A stretch of DNA of 64,000 nucleotides from an uncultured Eubacteriales bacterium (GTDB lineage: Bacteria; Bacillota; Clostridia; Lachnospirales; Lachnospiraceae): positions 62,001-126,000 of the forward strand of contig OMWV01000034.1 in NCBI GenBank assembly GCA_900314845.1. Reading direction: 5' to 3'. Positions within the stretch are counted from its first letter, which is position 1. Each line of letters starts with the position of its first letter. This document shows, in pieces, positions 36,184 through 44,238 of this stretch. The translations under genes and the position numbers were made by a program. The notes under the pieces are model-generated. The model was not told the DNA's origin and did no database searches. It saw only the letters and a program-made list of their open reading frames with translations.

Positions 36184-37929
36184 ATGGACAACAATAAGAA
36201 CGACATGGGTTCATCCAGACTCAGCAGGAGGATGGACCGCAGATCCGAAGAGGAAAGAAAACTGAAGAGGCAGAGCCGTATCCGCGCAGTGACCCTCATT
36301 GCCGTAGCGGCAGTCTGCGTGCTGGTGCTGGGCGGCAAGCAGCTCAATAAGTATCTGGATAAGAACGGCACCTATCTTATGATAGGAGATCATAAGATAG
36401 ACAGGGCTGAGTTTGACTATTACAGCAAGACAAGCTACAACAATTTCATCAACAGCTATGGCTCCTATGCAAGCTATTTTGGCCTTGATACGAGCAAATC
36501 TCTGGATTCCCAGTATTATACAGAGAAGCTGACCTGGCAGGATTATTTCGATGAGCAGGCTGTTGATTCCATGAAGTCGATCTATGCCCTCTATGATACC
36601 GGCAAGGCGGCAGGGTACGATTATGATCCTTCAAAGACTGTCAAGGAAGAGATAGATTCTATCAAGTCCCAGGCCGAGGAGAACAAGCAGGATGCCGATG
36701 AGTATGTCAAGAGCCTGTTTGGCGATTATGCGACTCTGGACAAGGTCGAAAGCTATATGATGACTTCCGATTACGCTTCCAGCTATTATGATAAGATCGA
36801 TAAGGAGACGAAGGTTTCCGATGACGAAGTGAATGACTACTACAAGTCTCACAAGGATGAGTATGATGAGGTTAACTATCTGATCTGCGATATCAAGGCG
36901 GATGTCCCCGAGACAGAGGCTGAGACAGAAGCCGAGACTGCGGCTGCCGAGACAGCGGCCCAGACAGAGACTCTGAGCGAATCCGAGTCTGTGGCAGAGT
37001 CCGAGAAGGAGTCGGAGCAGACAAAGAAAGCTATGGATAAGGCTAAGGCAAAGGCGAATGAGATGCTTTCTGCCGTGACAGATGAGAAGAGCTTCAAGGA
37101 TGTCTATAAGAAGTACGCCGAGGATGCTTCTTCAGACCCCCTGCACGAGGGAGAGCGCTCCAGCGCCATTTCTAATTCAGAGGTCTCCGAGTGGCTCTTT
37201 GATTCAGACCGCAAGGCCGGGGATAAGACTGTCATAGAAGATACCGACGCCAATGAATATTCTGTTGTCCTCTTCCTGAAGCGCTATCGCGATGAGACGA
37301 AGACCGTGGATTTCAGACATATACTCATTCAGCCCGAGACAACAGAGACAACAAGCGCTGACCAGACGCAGGCTGCTGTGACGGCGGCTTCCGAGAGCGA
37401 GACAGAATCCGAGACTCTCAGCGAGAGTGAATCCATCGCGGAGAGTGAGTCTGAGGCAAAGGCAAAGGCTCAGGCCGATGCGGATGCGAAGAAGAAAGCC
37501 GAGAAGATCTACGATAAGTGGAAGAAGGCAGGCGCCACAGAGAAGACATTTGAAAAATATGCCAAGAAGTACAGTCAGGATACCGGATCTCAGGAGAACG
37601 GCGGTCTCTACGAGCAGACGACAAAGGGTTCTATGACGACAGAGGTGGATGACTGGATCTTTGATCCTGCCAGGAAGCCTGGCGACAACGCTCTGATCCA
37701 TACGACATATGGCTATCATATCATGTACTATGTAGGCGATAATAAACCTGCCTGGTTCAATGAGGCAAAGAATACCCTGAAGTCTGAAAAGATGGATGAG
37801 TTCATGAAGAAGATAGAGAAGAATTATGAGGTTGTCGAAAAACGGGCCAAGCTGAATTATATGAAGGTTCAGAAGGAATCTGAGTCCGAGGGCGAGACGT
37901 CCGTGGATACAGAGACCGAGAAAAAATAA
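36184..37929 (+). CDS. Membrane-anchored parvulin-type peptidyl-prolyl isomerase
   Basis: 581 residues. A basic N-terminal cytoplasmic stretch is followed by one membrane segment (about 37-56, VTLIAVAAVCVLVLGG), so it is a type II membrane protein and not a PrsA lipoprotein. A SurA/PrsA-like helical part follows, then two parvulin-type domains (about 235-385 and 375-550; FRHILIQP, GGLYEQTTKGSM, GYHIMYYVGDNKP). Each parvulin domain is interrupted by a Ser/Glu/Thr/Ala-rich linker containing TLSESES(V/I)AESE. It probably folds exported proteins at the membrane. Confidence 0.88.
   Translation: MDNNKNDMGSSRLSRRMDRRSEEERKLKRQSRIRAVTLIAVAAVCVLVLGGKQLNKYLDKNGTYLMIGDHKIDRAEFDYYSKTSYNNFINSYGSYASYFGLDTSKSLDSQYYTEKLTWQDYFDEQAVDSMKSIYALYDTGKAAGYDYDPSKTVKEEIDSIKSQAEENKQDADEYVKSLFGDYATLDKVESYMMTSDYASSYYDKIDKETKVSDDEVNDYYKSHKDEYDEVNYLICDIKADVPETEAETEAETAAAETAAQTETLSESESVAESEKESEQTKKAMDKAKAKANEMLSAVTDEKSFKDVYKKYAEDASSDPLHEGERSSAISNSEVSEWLFDSDRKAGDKTVIEDTDANEYSVVLFLKRYRDETKTVDFRHILIQPETTETTSADQTQAAVTAASESETESETLSESESIAESESEAKAKAQADADAKKKAEKIYDKWKKAGATEKTFEKYAKKYSQDTGSQENGGLYEQTTKGSMTTEVDDWIFDPARKPGDNALIHTTYGYHIMYYVGDNKPAWFNEAKNTLKSEKMDEFMKKIEKNYEVVEKRAKLNYMKVQKESESEGETSVDTETEKK
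36970..37449 (+). repeat. Repeated Ser/Glu-rich linker within the parvulin gene
   Basis: The coding segments 36970-37005 (TLSESESVAESE) and 37414-37449 (TLSESESIAESE) mark two copies of the linker. DNA identity between them is only moderate (AGC/TCC, GAA/GAG changes). Confidence 0.75.
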
Positions 37930-37962
37930 GATCCGGCCACAGGCCGGATGAGATTGCAGGGG

Positions 37963-38000
37963 GCTGCCGCACAAAACACACTTTGTGCGGCAGCTCTTTT
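37963..38000 (+). terminator. Terminator after the parvulin gene
   Basis: GCTGCCGCACAAA (37963-37975) pairs with TTTGTGCGGCAGC (37982-37994), followed by TCTTTT. A smaller hairpin ATCCGGCC/GGCCGGAT lies just before it (37931-37949). Confidence 0.9.
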
Positions 38001-38005
38001 GTGAC

Positions 38006-38467
38006 TCATCCCGGGAATTCTATTTTCCGGATATCTGTGACGTGACCGCCGTCTATTGTCAGGATGGCGATGGACCGGGGCTGCAGATAGCGGGGTTCTG
38101 AACAGCTGCCCGGGTTCAGGCGGATCCTGCCCTTTTCCCTGGCGCAGGAGTAAGTGTGTGTGTGCCCGAAGATGGCTATGTCTGCCTCGGATGCATCCCT
38201 GCCCAGCCGGAACTGTTCGTGGACCATGACAAAGCTGACCCCTTCTATCTGGAACTTCAGCTTGCGGTGAAGCCCTTCTGCCCAGCGCCCGTAATCATTA
38301 TTGCCCCGGACCAGGTAGAGGCGGCCCAAGGGCCGCAGCCTGTCAAGAATGCGCTCAGATGTCACGTCCCCGGCGTGCAGGATATAAGAGCAGCCGGACA
38401 GAGCGTCTATTACGTCTTTGCCCAGGATATCATGCGTGTCGGAGAGCACGCCTACTTTTACCGGCAT
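38006..38467 (-). CDS. YfcE/MJ0936 family metallophosphoesterase
   Basis: 153-residue calcineurin-like phosphodiesterase. Metal-binding motifs are all present: LSDTHD (about 8-13), HAGDV (about 31-35), RGNND (about 54-58), and GHTHTY near residue 100. Family members hydrolyse phosphodiesters in vitro. The natural substrate is unknown. It is the last gene of the pdp-cdd-phosphoesterase set on the minus strand. Confidence 0.9.
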   Translation of the reverse strand: MPVKVGVLSDTHDILGKDVIDALSGCSYILHAGDVTSERILDRLRPLGRLYLVRGNNDYGRWAEGLHRKLKFQIEGVSFVMVHEQFRLGRDASEADIAIFGHTHTYSCAREKGRIRLNPGSCSEPRYLQPRSIAILTIDGGHVTDIRKIEFPG

Positions 38468-38526
38468 AAGATCCTTCCTTTCTGTTTCGTAAGAATAAAT
38501 ATCCCTTTTTCACCAGGGGGGCCGGA

Positions 38527-38952
38527 TCAGCTTATATTTCCCGGGCCGAAGCCAAGCGGGAGCAGATCGCCCAGCAGGCAGATCCGATAGTCATGCTCAG
38601 ATCTTGCCAGAACGATCTCAAATGTCTTCGGATCGCAGAACTCCATCATGACCTGCCGGCAGACCCCGCAGGGCGGACACTCATCAAGGGGAACCTTCGC
38701 GCCTTTTCTGCCCCCGGCTATGGCTATGGCAAGAAACTTCCTTTTTCCCTCGCTGACTGCCTTGAAAAATGCCGTTCTCTCGGCACAGTTTCCGGGGGTA
38801 AAGGCTGCGTTTTCAATATTGCAGCCGGTGTAGACCGACCCGTCATCAGAGGCCAGCGCTGCCCCCACAGCGAAATCCGAATAAGGGCAGTAGGACATCT
38901 CTCTGGCTTTCAGAGCCTTTTTGCACAGGTCCTCGTAAAATTCTTTTTCCAT
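38527..38952 (-). CDS. cdd: Cytidine deaminase
   Basis: Deaminates cytidine and deoxycytidine for pyrimidine salvage. Homotetrameric type of 141 residues. Zinc ligands are the Cys of NCAERTAFF (with the catalytic Glu) and the two Cys of PPCGVCRQ. YCPYSDFAVGAAL and GCNIENAAF bind substrate. Start ATG 38952, after AGGAAG. The frame can extend to 38985, which would overlap pdp. It lies directly downstream of pdp, a pairing that makes sense for uridine breakdown. Confidence 0.96.
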   Translation of the reverse strand: MEKEFYEDLCKKALKAREMSYCPYSDFAVGAALASDDGSVYTGCNIENAAFTPGNCAERTAFFKAVSEGKRKFLAIAIAGGRKGAKVPLDECPPCGVCRQVMMEFCDPKTFEIVLARSEHDYRICLLGDLLPLGFGPGNIS

Positions 38953-38968
38953 AAACAGGTCTTCCTTT

Positions 38969-40267
38969 CTAGAGGATATCGGCAATCAGGGGATGGGGGT
39001 CTTCCCGCTGCTCCCTGATATCGAAAGCACGGACACACTCCTCCAGCCAGCCATCCGGCAGGGGAAGCCTGTGGTGGGCGGCGGCCAGGGGGCTGCCCGC
39101 TTCTATATAGTCACCGGGTTTGACGCAGAGCACGATCCCGGTCTCCTTCATGATGGCATCGTCTTTTTTGGCCCTGCCCGCTCCGAGCTGCATGGCAAGA
39201 TTGCCCAGGGCAAGAGCATCTTCCGAGTGCACAAAGCCGCTTACAGGACTTAGGATACTTGTGACATGATCCGCGCAGGGCAGAAGAGAAGGATCATAGA
39301 TCTGCTCGGGCCTGCCTCCCTGAGCCTTCACCATCTGGACCAGCTTGTCGAGAGCCCGCCCGCTTTTCACGGATTCCATCAGCCTTTCCCTGGCTTCATC
39401 CGGATCTGAGCAGATGCCGCATTCTATCAGGATCAGGCTGCCCAGGGTCAGACAGAGCTGCATCAGGTCATCCGGCCCATTTCCCATGAGAGCCTGGCAG
39501 GCTTCCCTGACCTCAAGAGCATTGCCGATCGCGTGTCCCAAAGGCTCCTCCATGCTGCTTATGACAGCCCGGACCTTTCTGCCTGCGCCCCTGCCGATGC
39601 GGATCATGGTATCGGCCAGTTCCCTGGCCTGATCGACAGTCTTCATGAAGGCGCCGCTTCCGTATTTGACATCGAGAACGATCACCTGGCTGCCCGAGGC
39701 AAGCTTTTTCGACATGATGCTTGACGCGATCAGAGGGATAGAGCTCACTGTCCCGGTCACATCCCGGAGGGCGTAGAGCTTTTTGTCCGCGGGGACAAGA
39801 TTGCCGCTCTGGCCGACGACGGCGATCCCGATTTCATTTACCTGGCGGATAAATGCTTTGTGGTCTAAATTGACATGGAAGCCGTCTATGGATTCCAGCT
39901 TGTCTATGGTCCCGCCGGTAAACCCCAGCCCTCTTCCGGACATTTTCGCCAGATGCGCGCCGCAGGCAGCCGCCATGGGTCCAACGACAAGGGTTGTTTT
40001 ATCTCCGACGCCGCCTGTGGAATGTTTGTCTGCCGTGACCCCGTCTATGGCGCTCAGGTCCATCATGTCCCCGCTCTTTGCCATATTCATGGTCAGGTCG
40101 AGGATCTCCCGCCTGTCCATGGACCGGAAGACGATGGCCATCAAGAGCGCGCTCACCTGATAATCAGGGATGCTGCCATTCACATAGCCCTCGATCCAGA
40201 AGCGGATCTCCTCGCTGGTCAGATTCTGTCCACTCACTTTCTTGTTGATCAGATCGACAAATCTCAT
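38969..40267 (-). CDS. pdp: Pyrimidine-nucleoside phosphorylase
   Basis: Splits uridine, deoxyuridine or thymidine to base and (deoxy)ribose-1-phosphate. Start MRFVDLINKKVSG, substrate and phosphate site KHSTGGVGDKTTLVV (near residue 80), SGRGLGFTGGTIDKLE (about 112), and the C-terminal lobe with SGFVH and GAGRAKKDD. 432 residues from ATG 40267, preceded by AAGGAGG. The open frame continues to 40411, but those residues are not part of the family. It is the first gene of the salvage set. Confidence 0.95.
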   Translation of the reverse strand: MRFVDLINKKVSGQNLTSEEIRFWIEGYVNGSIPDYQVSALLMAIVFRSMDRREILDLTMNMAKSGDMMDLSAIDGVTADKHSTGGVGDKTTLVVGPMAAACGAHLAKMSGRGLGFTGGTIDKLESIDGFHVNLDHKAFIRQVNEIGIAVVGQSGNLVPADKKLYALRDVTGTVSSIPLIASSIMSKKLASGSQVIVLDVKYGSGAFMKTVDQARELADTMIRIGRGAGRKVRAVISSMEEPLGHAIGNALEVREACQALMGNGPDDLMQLCLTLGSLILIECGICSDPDEARERLMESVKSGRALDKLVQMVKAQGGRPEQIYDPSLLPCADHVTSILSPVSGFVHSEDALALGNLAMQLGAGRAKKDDAIMKETGIVLCVKPGDYIEAGSPLAAAHHRLPLPDGWLEECVRAFDIREQREDPHPLIADIL

Positions 40268-40289
40268 ACGTCTTCCTCCTTGCGCAAAA

Positions 40290-40308
40290 GCTCCCGCTTG
40301 ACGGGAGC
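40290..40308 (-). promoter_or_regulatory. Hairpin in the pdp leader
   Basis: GCTCCCG (40290-40296) pairs with CGGGAGC (40302-40308). On the minus strand it is followed by TTTTGCG just before the pdp ribosome-binding site, so it may be a weak attenuator. Confidence 0.45.
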
Positions 40309-40364
40309 GGCCTTTCTGGTGTAATCTAAGCCCATGATACAAATTCATAAAAAGGACAAAGCCT

Positions 40365-40628
40365 ATGTATAAAATTATCCGAAAGATCATCGCGGCAGCC
40401 GGAGTGATCATCCTGGGCGGCCTCTATATCGCCGCGTTTGTTTCCGCCTTCTCCTCCCAGGGATCTTCAGGCGATCTGTTCAAAGCCTGCATCTTCTGCA
40501 CCGTCCTCTTCCCCATTCTCCTTTACGGCATGGGGCTGGTCCACCGGGCAGTGACCGGGAGAAAAGATCCCTCAGACCGGACAGATCCTTCCGGATCCGG
40601 CGGGGATGAGAAAAAGAGCAGCCATTAA
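40365..40628 (+). CDS. Small two-helix membrane protein, hypothetical
   Basis: 87 residues with two hydrophobic segments (about 8-29 and 38-60) separated by a Ser/Gly loop, then a polar tail. AAGGA lies 8 bases before the ATG and a good terminator follows, which supports a real gene. I do not recognise a family. It is divergent from pdp. Confidence 0.55.
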   Translation: MYKIIRKIIAAAGVIILGGLYIAAFVSAFSSQGSSGDLFKACIFCTVLFPILLYGMGLVHRAVTGRKDPSDRTDPSGSGGDEKKSSH

Positions 40629-40647
40629 GTAAGCGGCTGCTCTTTTT
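40611..40647. terminator. Bidirectional terminator between the small membrane gene and HPr
   Basis: AAAAAGAGCAGCC (40611-40623) pairs with GGCTGCTCTTTTT (40635-40647). The A-run and T-run serve both convergent genes. Confidence 0.9.
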
Positions 40648-40659
40648 CTGTTCATTCGT

Positions 40660-40932
40660 TCATGCCTGTTCCCATTCGTCGGAATGTGAGATATAATCTA
40701 CCATTCCGCTGAGGGCTTCCTGCTCGTCTTCTCCGTCGCAGGCCACTCTGATCTCCGTATCCTGCCTGATGCAGAGGCTTAAGATCCCCAGAAGACTTTT
40801 TGCGCTGACCTGCTTGTCGCCGTACTCGAGAAAAATGTTCGACTTATACAAAAGGGCGTGCTCGGCAAGATTGCCTGCCGGCCGCATATGAAGTCCTTTC
40901 GGTGAACGAATCATAACATTTGCGCTAACCAT
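40660..40932 (-). CDS. HPr family phosphocarrier protein
   Basis: 90 residues. The active-site histidine is in SPKGLHMRPAG (about residue 15), and the regulatory serine region reads VSAKSLLGILSL (Ser about 46). Thus both phosphorylation sites of a PTS HPr are present and it is not Crh-like. It is a single gene between two terminators or promoters, without ptsI. The C-terminal helix differs from classical HPr, so a specialised HPr-like protein is possible. Start ATG 40932. The frame can extend to 40962. Confidence 0.85.
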   Translation of the reverse strand: MVSANVMIRSPKGLHMRPAGNLAEHALLYKSNIFLEYGDKQVSAKSLLGILSLCIRQDTEIRVACDGEDEQEALSGMVDYISHSDEWEQA

Positions 40933-41049
40933 TGTACCTGCCTCCGCTGCTCCGCGTTCCATGCGCTCTAATATCAGGGTATCCTTCTGTTCCCTCGCCG
41001 GAACAGCCTATTCTGGAGTCAGTATACCATGGAAACGCAGTGAAATCAA

Positions 41050-41439
41050 TTAATCCTCCAGAATGTGATCAAAAGCCACCTGGAAAATTTTCTGGACATG
41101 ATCGTCGTCCAGTGAATAGTAGCGGGACCTTCCCTCCCGGCGGATCTTGACCAGGCGGGACTGCTTCAGGATCCTCAGCTGGTGGGACACGGCAGACTGG
41201 TTCATATCCAGAAGGGTTGCCAGATCGCTCACGCACATCTCCGCCTGGGAAAGAGCGCAGATGATCTTGGCCCTGGTCAGATCCCCGAAAGCTTTAAAAA
41301 GCTCTGTCACATCAAGCAGGTCATCCTCATCCGGCATATGAGCCGCCACACAGGCAACGACATCGGGATGCTCCGCCTGACAGTTCTCCTGCCTGCGGGA
41401 AGAATCCTCCTGCAGATCTTTATTATTCTCTGTATTCAA
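41050..41439 (-). CDS. ArsR/SmtB family metal-sensing repressor
   Basis: About 129 residues. Winged helix with MCVSDLATLLDMNQSAVSHQLRILKQ (recognition helix part SAVSHQLRILKQ) and a YYSLDDDHV beta-wing. The C-terminal helix DDDHVQKIFQVAFDHILED carries Asp/His pairs as in alpha-5 zinc sensors (SmtB, CzrA). The N-terminus has cysteines (NCQ, VVACVAAH), as in CadC-type alpha-3N sites. I choose TTG 41439, which has GAGGTGAT 6 bases upstream. ATG 41460 would include that site. No metal exporter is next to it. Confidence 0.85.
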   Translation of the reverse strand: MNTENNKDLQEDSSRRQENCQAEHPDVVACVAAHMPDEDDLLDVTELFKAFGDLTRAKIICALSQAEMCVSDLATLLDMNQSAVSHQLRILKQSRLVKIRREGRSRYYSLDDDHVQKIFQVAFDHILED

Positions 41440-41468
41440 AATGATCACCTCAAATAGCATTTTCCACT

Positions 41469-41477
41469 ATTATACCA
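41469..41477 (-). promoter_or_regulatory. Promoter of the ArsR gene
   Basis: On the minus strand, TGGTATAAT (41477-41469) is an extended -10. No strong -35 is visible. It lies about 30 bases before the start codon. Confidence 0.5.
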
Positions 41478-41497
41478 TGTAAGAATGTCCGGGGAAA

Positions 41498-41526
41498 TTG
41501 CCAAAATCTTTAAAAATGCTTATACT
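41498..41526 (+). promoter_or_regulatory. Promoter of the sce7726-type gene
   Basis: TTGCCA (41498-41503), 17-base gap, TATACT (41521-41526), giving a short leader of about 20 bases before the start codon. Confidence 0.75.
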
Positions 41527-41554
41527 GAAACTTAAAAGATGGGGAGGAAGGTCA

Positions 41555-42154
41555 ATGGACAGGCGGCTGACAGCGCACGATAAGGATATCCGGGAACCGC
41601 TTTTTGAATTTCTGGAGGAGAGGTACGGCAAGGTCCGGATTCTGGAGGAAAAGAGGACCGGCAGGGCCAGGGCGGATATCGTCATGATAAGGCCCGGGTC
41701 TATCTGGGGGATAGAGATCAAGAGCGATCATGATACCTATGCCCGGCTGGCGGGCCAGGTGAAAAATTATGATCTTTATTATGATTACAATATGGTTGTC
41801 GTCGGCAGTTCCCACGCGGCCCGCGTCGGGGAGCATGTCCCGGACTGGTGGGGGATCATAAGCGCCGAGGACTGCGCCGGCGGCATCGATTTTTATGTGG
41901 TCAGGGAGCCATCGCCCAATCCGCATGTTCTGCCGGAGCGCAAGATCTCCATCCTCTGGAGGCCGGAGCTGGCCAGGATCCAGGAGCAGAACCGCCTGCC
42001 CGCCTATAAGGGAAAGAGCAAGGCCTATGTGCGGAAGGTGATCCTGGACAGGGTGCCGGCTCAGATCCTCTGGGATCAGGTCTCGGAAGAACTCTTTGAG
42101 CGGGATTACAACACGATCGCCCAGGAGATCAGGGCATATAAGAGGAAGCGCTGA
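41555..42154 (+). CDS. sce7726 family protein with PD-(D/E)xK nuclease-like core
   Basis: 199 residues. The segment RARADIVMIRPGSIWGIEIKSDHDTY (split RARADIVMIRPG / WGIEIKSD) contains an Asp followed by E-x-K, the restriction-endonuclease-fold pattern. It resembles sce7726 family proteins of unknown function. ATG 41555 has GGAGG 7 bases upstream. The frame could extend to 41498, across the promoter. It starts the plus-strand accessory run 41.5-44.2 kb. A nuclease role is inferred from the motif only. Confidence 0.72.
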   Translation: MDRRLTAHDKDIREPLFEFLEERYGKVRILEEKRTGRARADIVMIRPGSIWGIEIKSDHDTYARLAGQVKNYDLYYDYNMVVVGSSHAARVGEHVPDWWGIISAEDCAGGIDFYVVREPSPNPHVLPERKISILWRPELARIQEQNRLPAYKGKSKAYVRKVILDRVPAQILWDQVSEELFERDYNTIAQEIRAYKRKR

Positions 42155-42186
42155 AGAGATATATTTTTAGAAGAGGAGTTTTTGAA

Positions 42187-42684
42187 ATGGACTACGAAAA
42201 GGCAGAAAGCTTTTGGATGGATAAGGAAAAGGACAGCGTCAGAATGGAAGAGGGAGAGCTGAAAAAGAGAATAGAGGCTTTCCTGGCCAGCCACAAGACC
42301 TGTGCCCTGGCGACAGGCAGCGGCGATTTTGTCCGTTGTACTCCCATAGAGTATACGTATCTTGACGGCAGTTTTTATCTGTTTTCCGAGGGAGGGCTTA
42401 AGTTCCGGGCTCTTAAGGAAAATAAAAATGTCTGCCTGGCCGTCTATGACGAGTATCAGGGCTTTGGAAAGACGAAGGGGCTGCAGGTGACGGGCACTGC
42501 TTTTATGGTAGAACCCTGGTCCGACGAGTACAGACGCCTTTTATCCTATAAGAAGATACCGGAGGAGGCCTTGAAGAAACTTCCCGAGGTCATGCACCTG
42601 ATCCGGATCATGCCCACCCGCATGGATTTTCTCTGCTCCGAGCTGAAGAAAGAGGGGTACTCTGTCCGCCAGTATCTGGAATAG
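42187..42684 (+). CDS. Pyridoxamine 5'-phosphate oxidase family flavoprotein
   Basis: 165 residues of the split-barrel flavin-binding fold: ALATGSGDFVRCTPIEYTYLDG, then FSEGGLKFRALKENKNVCLAVYDEY, as in many clostridial FMN-binding PNPOx-like proteins. The substrate is unknown. The N-terminal 40 residues form a charged helix. GAGGAG precedes the ATG. It follows the sce7726-type gene by 32 bases. Confidence 0.85.
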   Translation: MDYEKAESFWMDKEKDSVRMEEGELKKRIEAFLASHKTCALATGSGDFVRCTPIEYTYLDGSFYLFSEGGLKFRALKENKNVCLAVYDEYQGFGKTKGLQVTGTAFMVEPWSDEYRRLLSYKKIPEEALKKLPEVMHLIRIMPTRMDFLCSELKKEGYSVRQYLE

Positions 42685-42728
42685 AGAGCGGAACAGCTGG
42701 CATTATGGCTTTAAAGGAGAAAAAAATA

Positions 42729-42768
42729 AAGATAAAGCCGGAATGAATATTGAAAACGGCTTTATCTT
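42729..42768. repeat. 12-bp inverted repeat upstream of the ATPase gene
   Basis: AAGATAAAGCCG (42729-42740) and CGGCTTTATCTT (42757-42768), perfect, with a 16-base spacer. A third half copy, GGATAAAGCC, is at 42781-42790. It may be a terminator for the preceding gene or an operator for the following one. Confidence 0.75.
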
Positions 42769-42815
42769 GTAATAAAATAAGGATAAAGCCAAAAACAGAA
42801 AAAGAGGAGAATAAG

Positions 42816-44234
42816 ATGCTGATAGGGCGGGACAAGGAGAAAAAGCTTCTTTTGGAAGCTTTGCAGGCGGATGGGTCAAGATTTGCGGCCGTCTATGGAA
42901 GGCGGAGAGTCGGGAAAACATTTCTCATCCGGGAAACATATCAAGATCAGATTACATTTCAGCATGCAGGTTATTATGGAGGAGGAATGAAGGAGGAACT
43001 TTTTGCCTTCGCGTCTTCCCTGAAAGAATACGGACTGCAGGCGTTTTCAATACCTAAAAACTGGCTGGAAGCATTTGAACTTCTGAAGGATCTGCTCAGG
43101 AATTCGAAGGATGATAAGAAGGTAGTATTTCTGGATGAATTGTCCTGGATGGATACCAGAGGGAGTGATTTCATGATGGCTCTGGAAGGTTTCTGGAATG
43201 GATGGGCATCGGCCAGAAAAGATATTGTGCTGATCGTCTGCGGATCCGTTACATCCTGGATGATTAATAACATTGTCCACAACAAGGGGGGACTTTATAA
43301 CAGGCTCTCTTTCCGGATTCATCTGCAGCCATTTACCCTGAGAGAATGTGAGGAATATATCCAGGCACGGAACATCGTTATGAACAGGTACCAGATTCTC
43401 ATGTGCTATATGATCATGGGCGGAGTGCCTTATTACTGGAGTTTCCTGAAGAAGGGCTTCAGCCTTACGCAGAACATCGACCGGATTTTTTTTGCGAGGG
43501 AGCCGGAGCTGGATCATGAATTTGATTATTTGTATGCATCTCTGTTCAAAAAACCGGAGCCTTACATTAAAATAGTGACAGCTCTCGGAAAGAAGAGAGC
43601 CGGTATGACGCGTGCTGAGCTGCTGAAGGCCACCGGCAGTACAAATTCAGGAAATTTTACGCTGCGCCTTCAGGAACTGGAAAGCTGTGGATTTTTGAGA
43701 AAATATCATTCCTACGGGAAGAAGAGCAGGGACAGCTTCTATCAGCTGATGGACAATTTTACCCTGTTTTACTTTAAATTTCTGAAAAACAAACCGTCGG
43801 ATGAACATTTCTGGAGCAATCAGACCAATGCGCCTGCCGTCAACGCCTGGTGTGGTCTTGCCTTTGAGCGTGTATGCCTGGAGCATGTTCCGCAGATGAA
43901 GGAAGCTCTGGGGATATCAGGGGTTTTAACAGAAGAGTATTCATGGGCCTGCAGCAGGGATGAGGAGAAGGGCATATTCGGCTCACAGATTGACCTGATG
44001 ATCGTGCGAAAGGATCAGGTTATCAATCTTTGCGAGATGAAATATTCCTCAAACAGATATACCATTACAGCTAAGGTGGATGAACAGATGCGTGGTAAGA
44101 TGGCAGATCTGAAAACAGTGACGGGAACACGCTATGCAATCTATCCCACTTTTGTGACGCCATATGGGATAACAGAGAACTCCTATGCAGGGAATGTGCA
44201 GTCTGTGATCACAGCGGAGGATCTGTTCCGCTGA
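42816..44234 (+). CDS. AAA ATPase of the ATPase_2/DUF234 type
   Basis: 472 residues. Walker A is YGRRRVGKTFLIRE (about 26-39), Walker B is KVVFLDELSWMD (about 105-116). A winged-helix part follows (GMTRAELLKATGSTNSGNF, about 270). The C-terminal DUF234 domain carries D-x(n)-E-x-K in GSQIDLMIVRK and NLCEMKYSS, a nuclease-fold pattern. This type is scattered in bacteria and archaea, and its role is unknown. ATG 42816 follows AGAGGAGA. The gene has more A+T than its neighbours, suggesting horizontal transfer. Confidence 0.85.
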   Translation: MLIGRDKEKKLLLEALQADGSRFAAVYGRRRVGKTFLIRETYQDQITFQHAGYYGGGMKEELFAFASSLKEYGLQAFSIPKNWLEAFELLKDLLRNSKDDKKVVFLDELSWMDTRGSDFMMALEGFWNGWASARKDIVLIVCGSVTSWMINNIVHNKGGLYNRLSFRIHLQPFTLRECEEYIQARNIVMNRYQILMCYMIMGGVPYYWSFLKKGFSLTQNIDRIFFAREPELDHEFDYLYASLFKKPEPYIKIVTALGKKRAGMTRAELLKATGSTNSGNFTLRLQELESCGFLRKYHSYGKKSRDSFYQLMDNFTLFYFKFLKNKPSDEHFWSNQTNAPAVNAWCGLAFERVCLEHVPQMKEALGISGVLTEEYSWACSRDEEKGIFGSQIDLMIVRKDQVINLCEMKYSSNRYTITAKVDEQMRGKMADLKTVTGTRYAIYPTFVTPYGITENSYAGNVQSVITAEDLFR

Positions 44235-44238
44235 ACCG

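Noticed and set aside
40268..40411. N-terminal membrane-like extension of pdp
   Set aside because: The extension is leader DNA with a hairpin. The enzyme begins at MRFVDLINKK with AAGGAGG before it.
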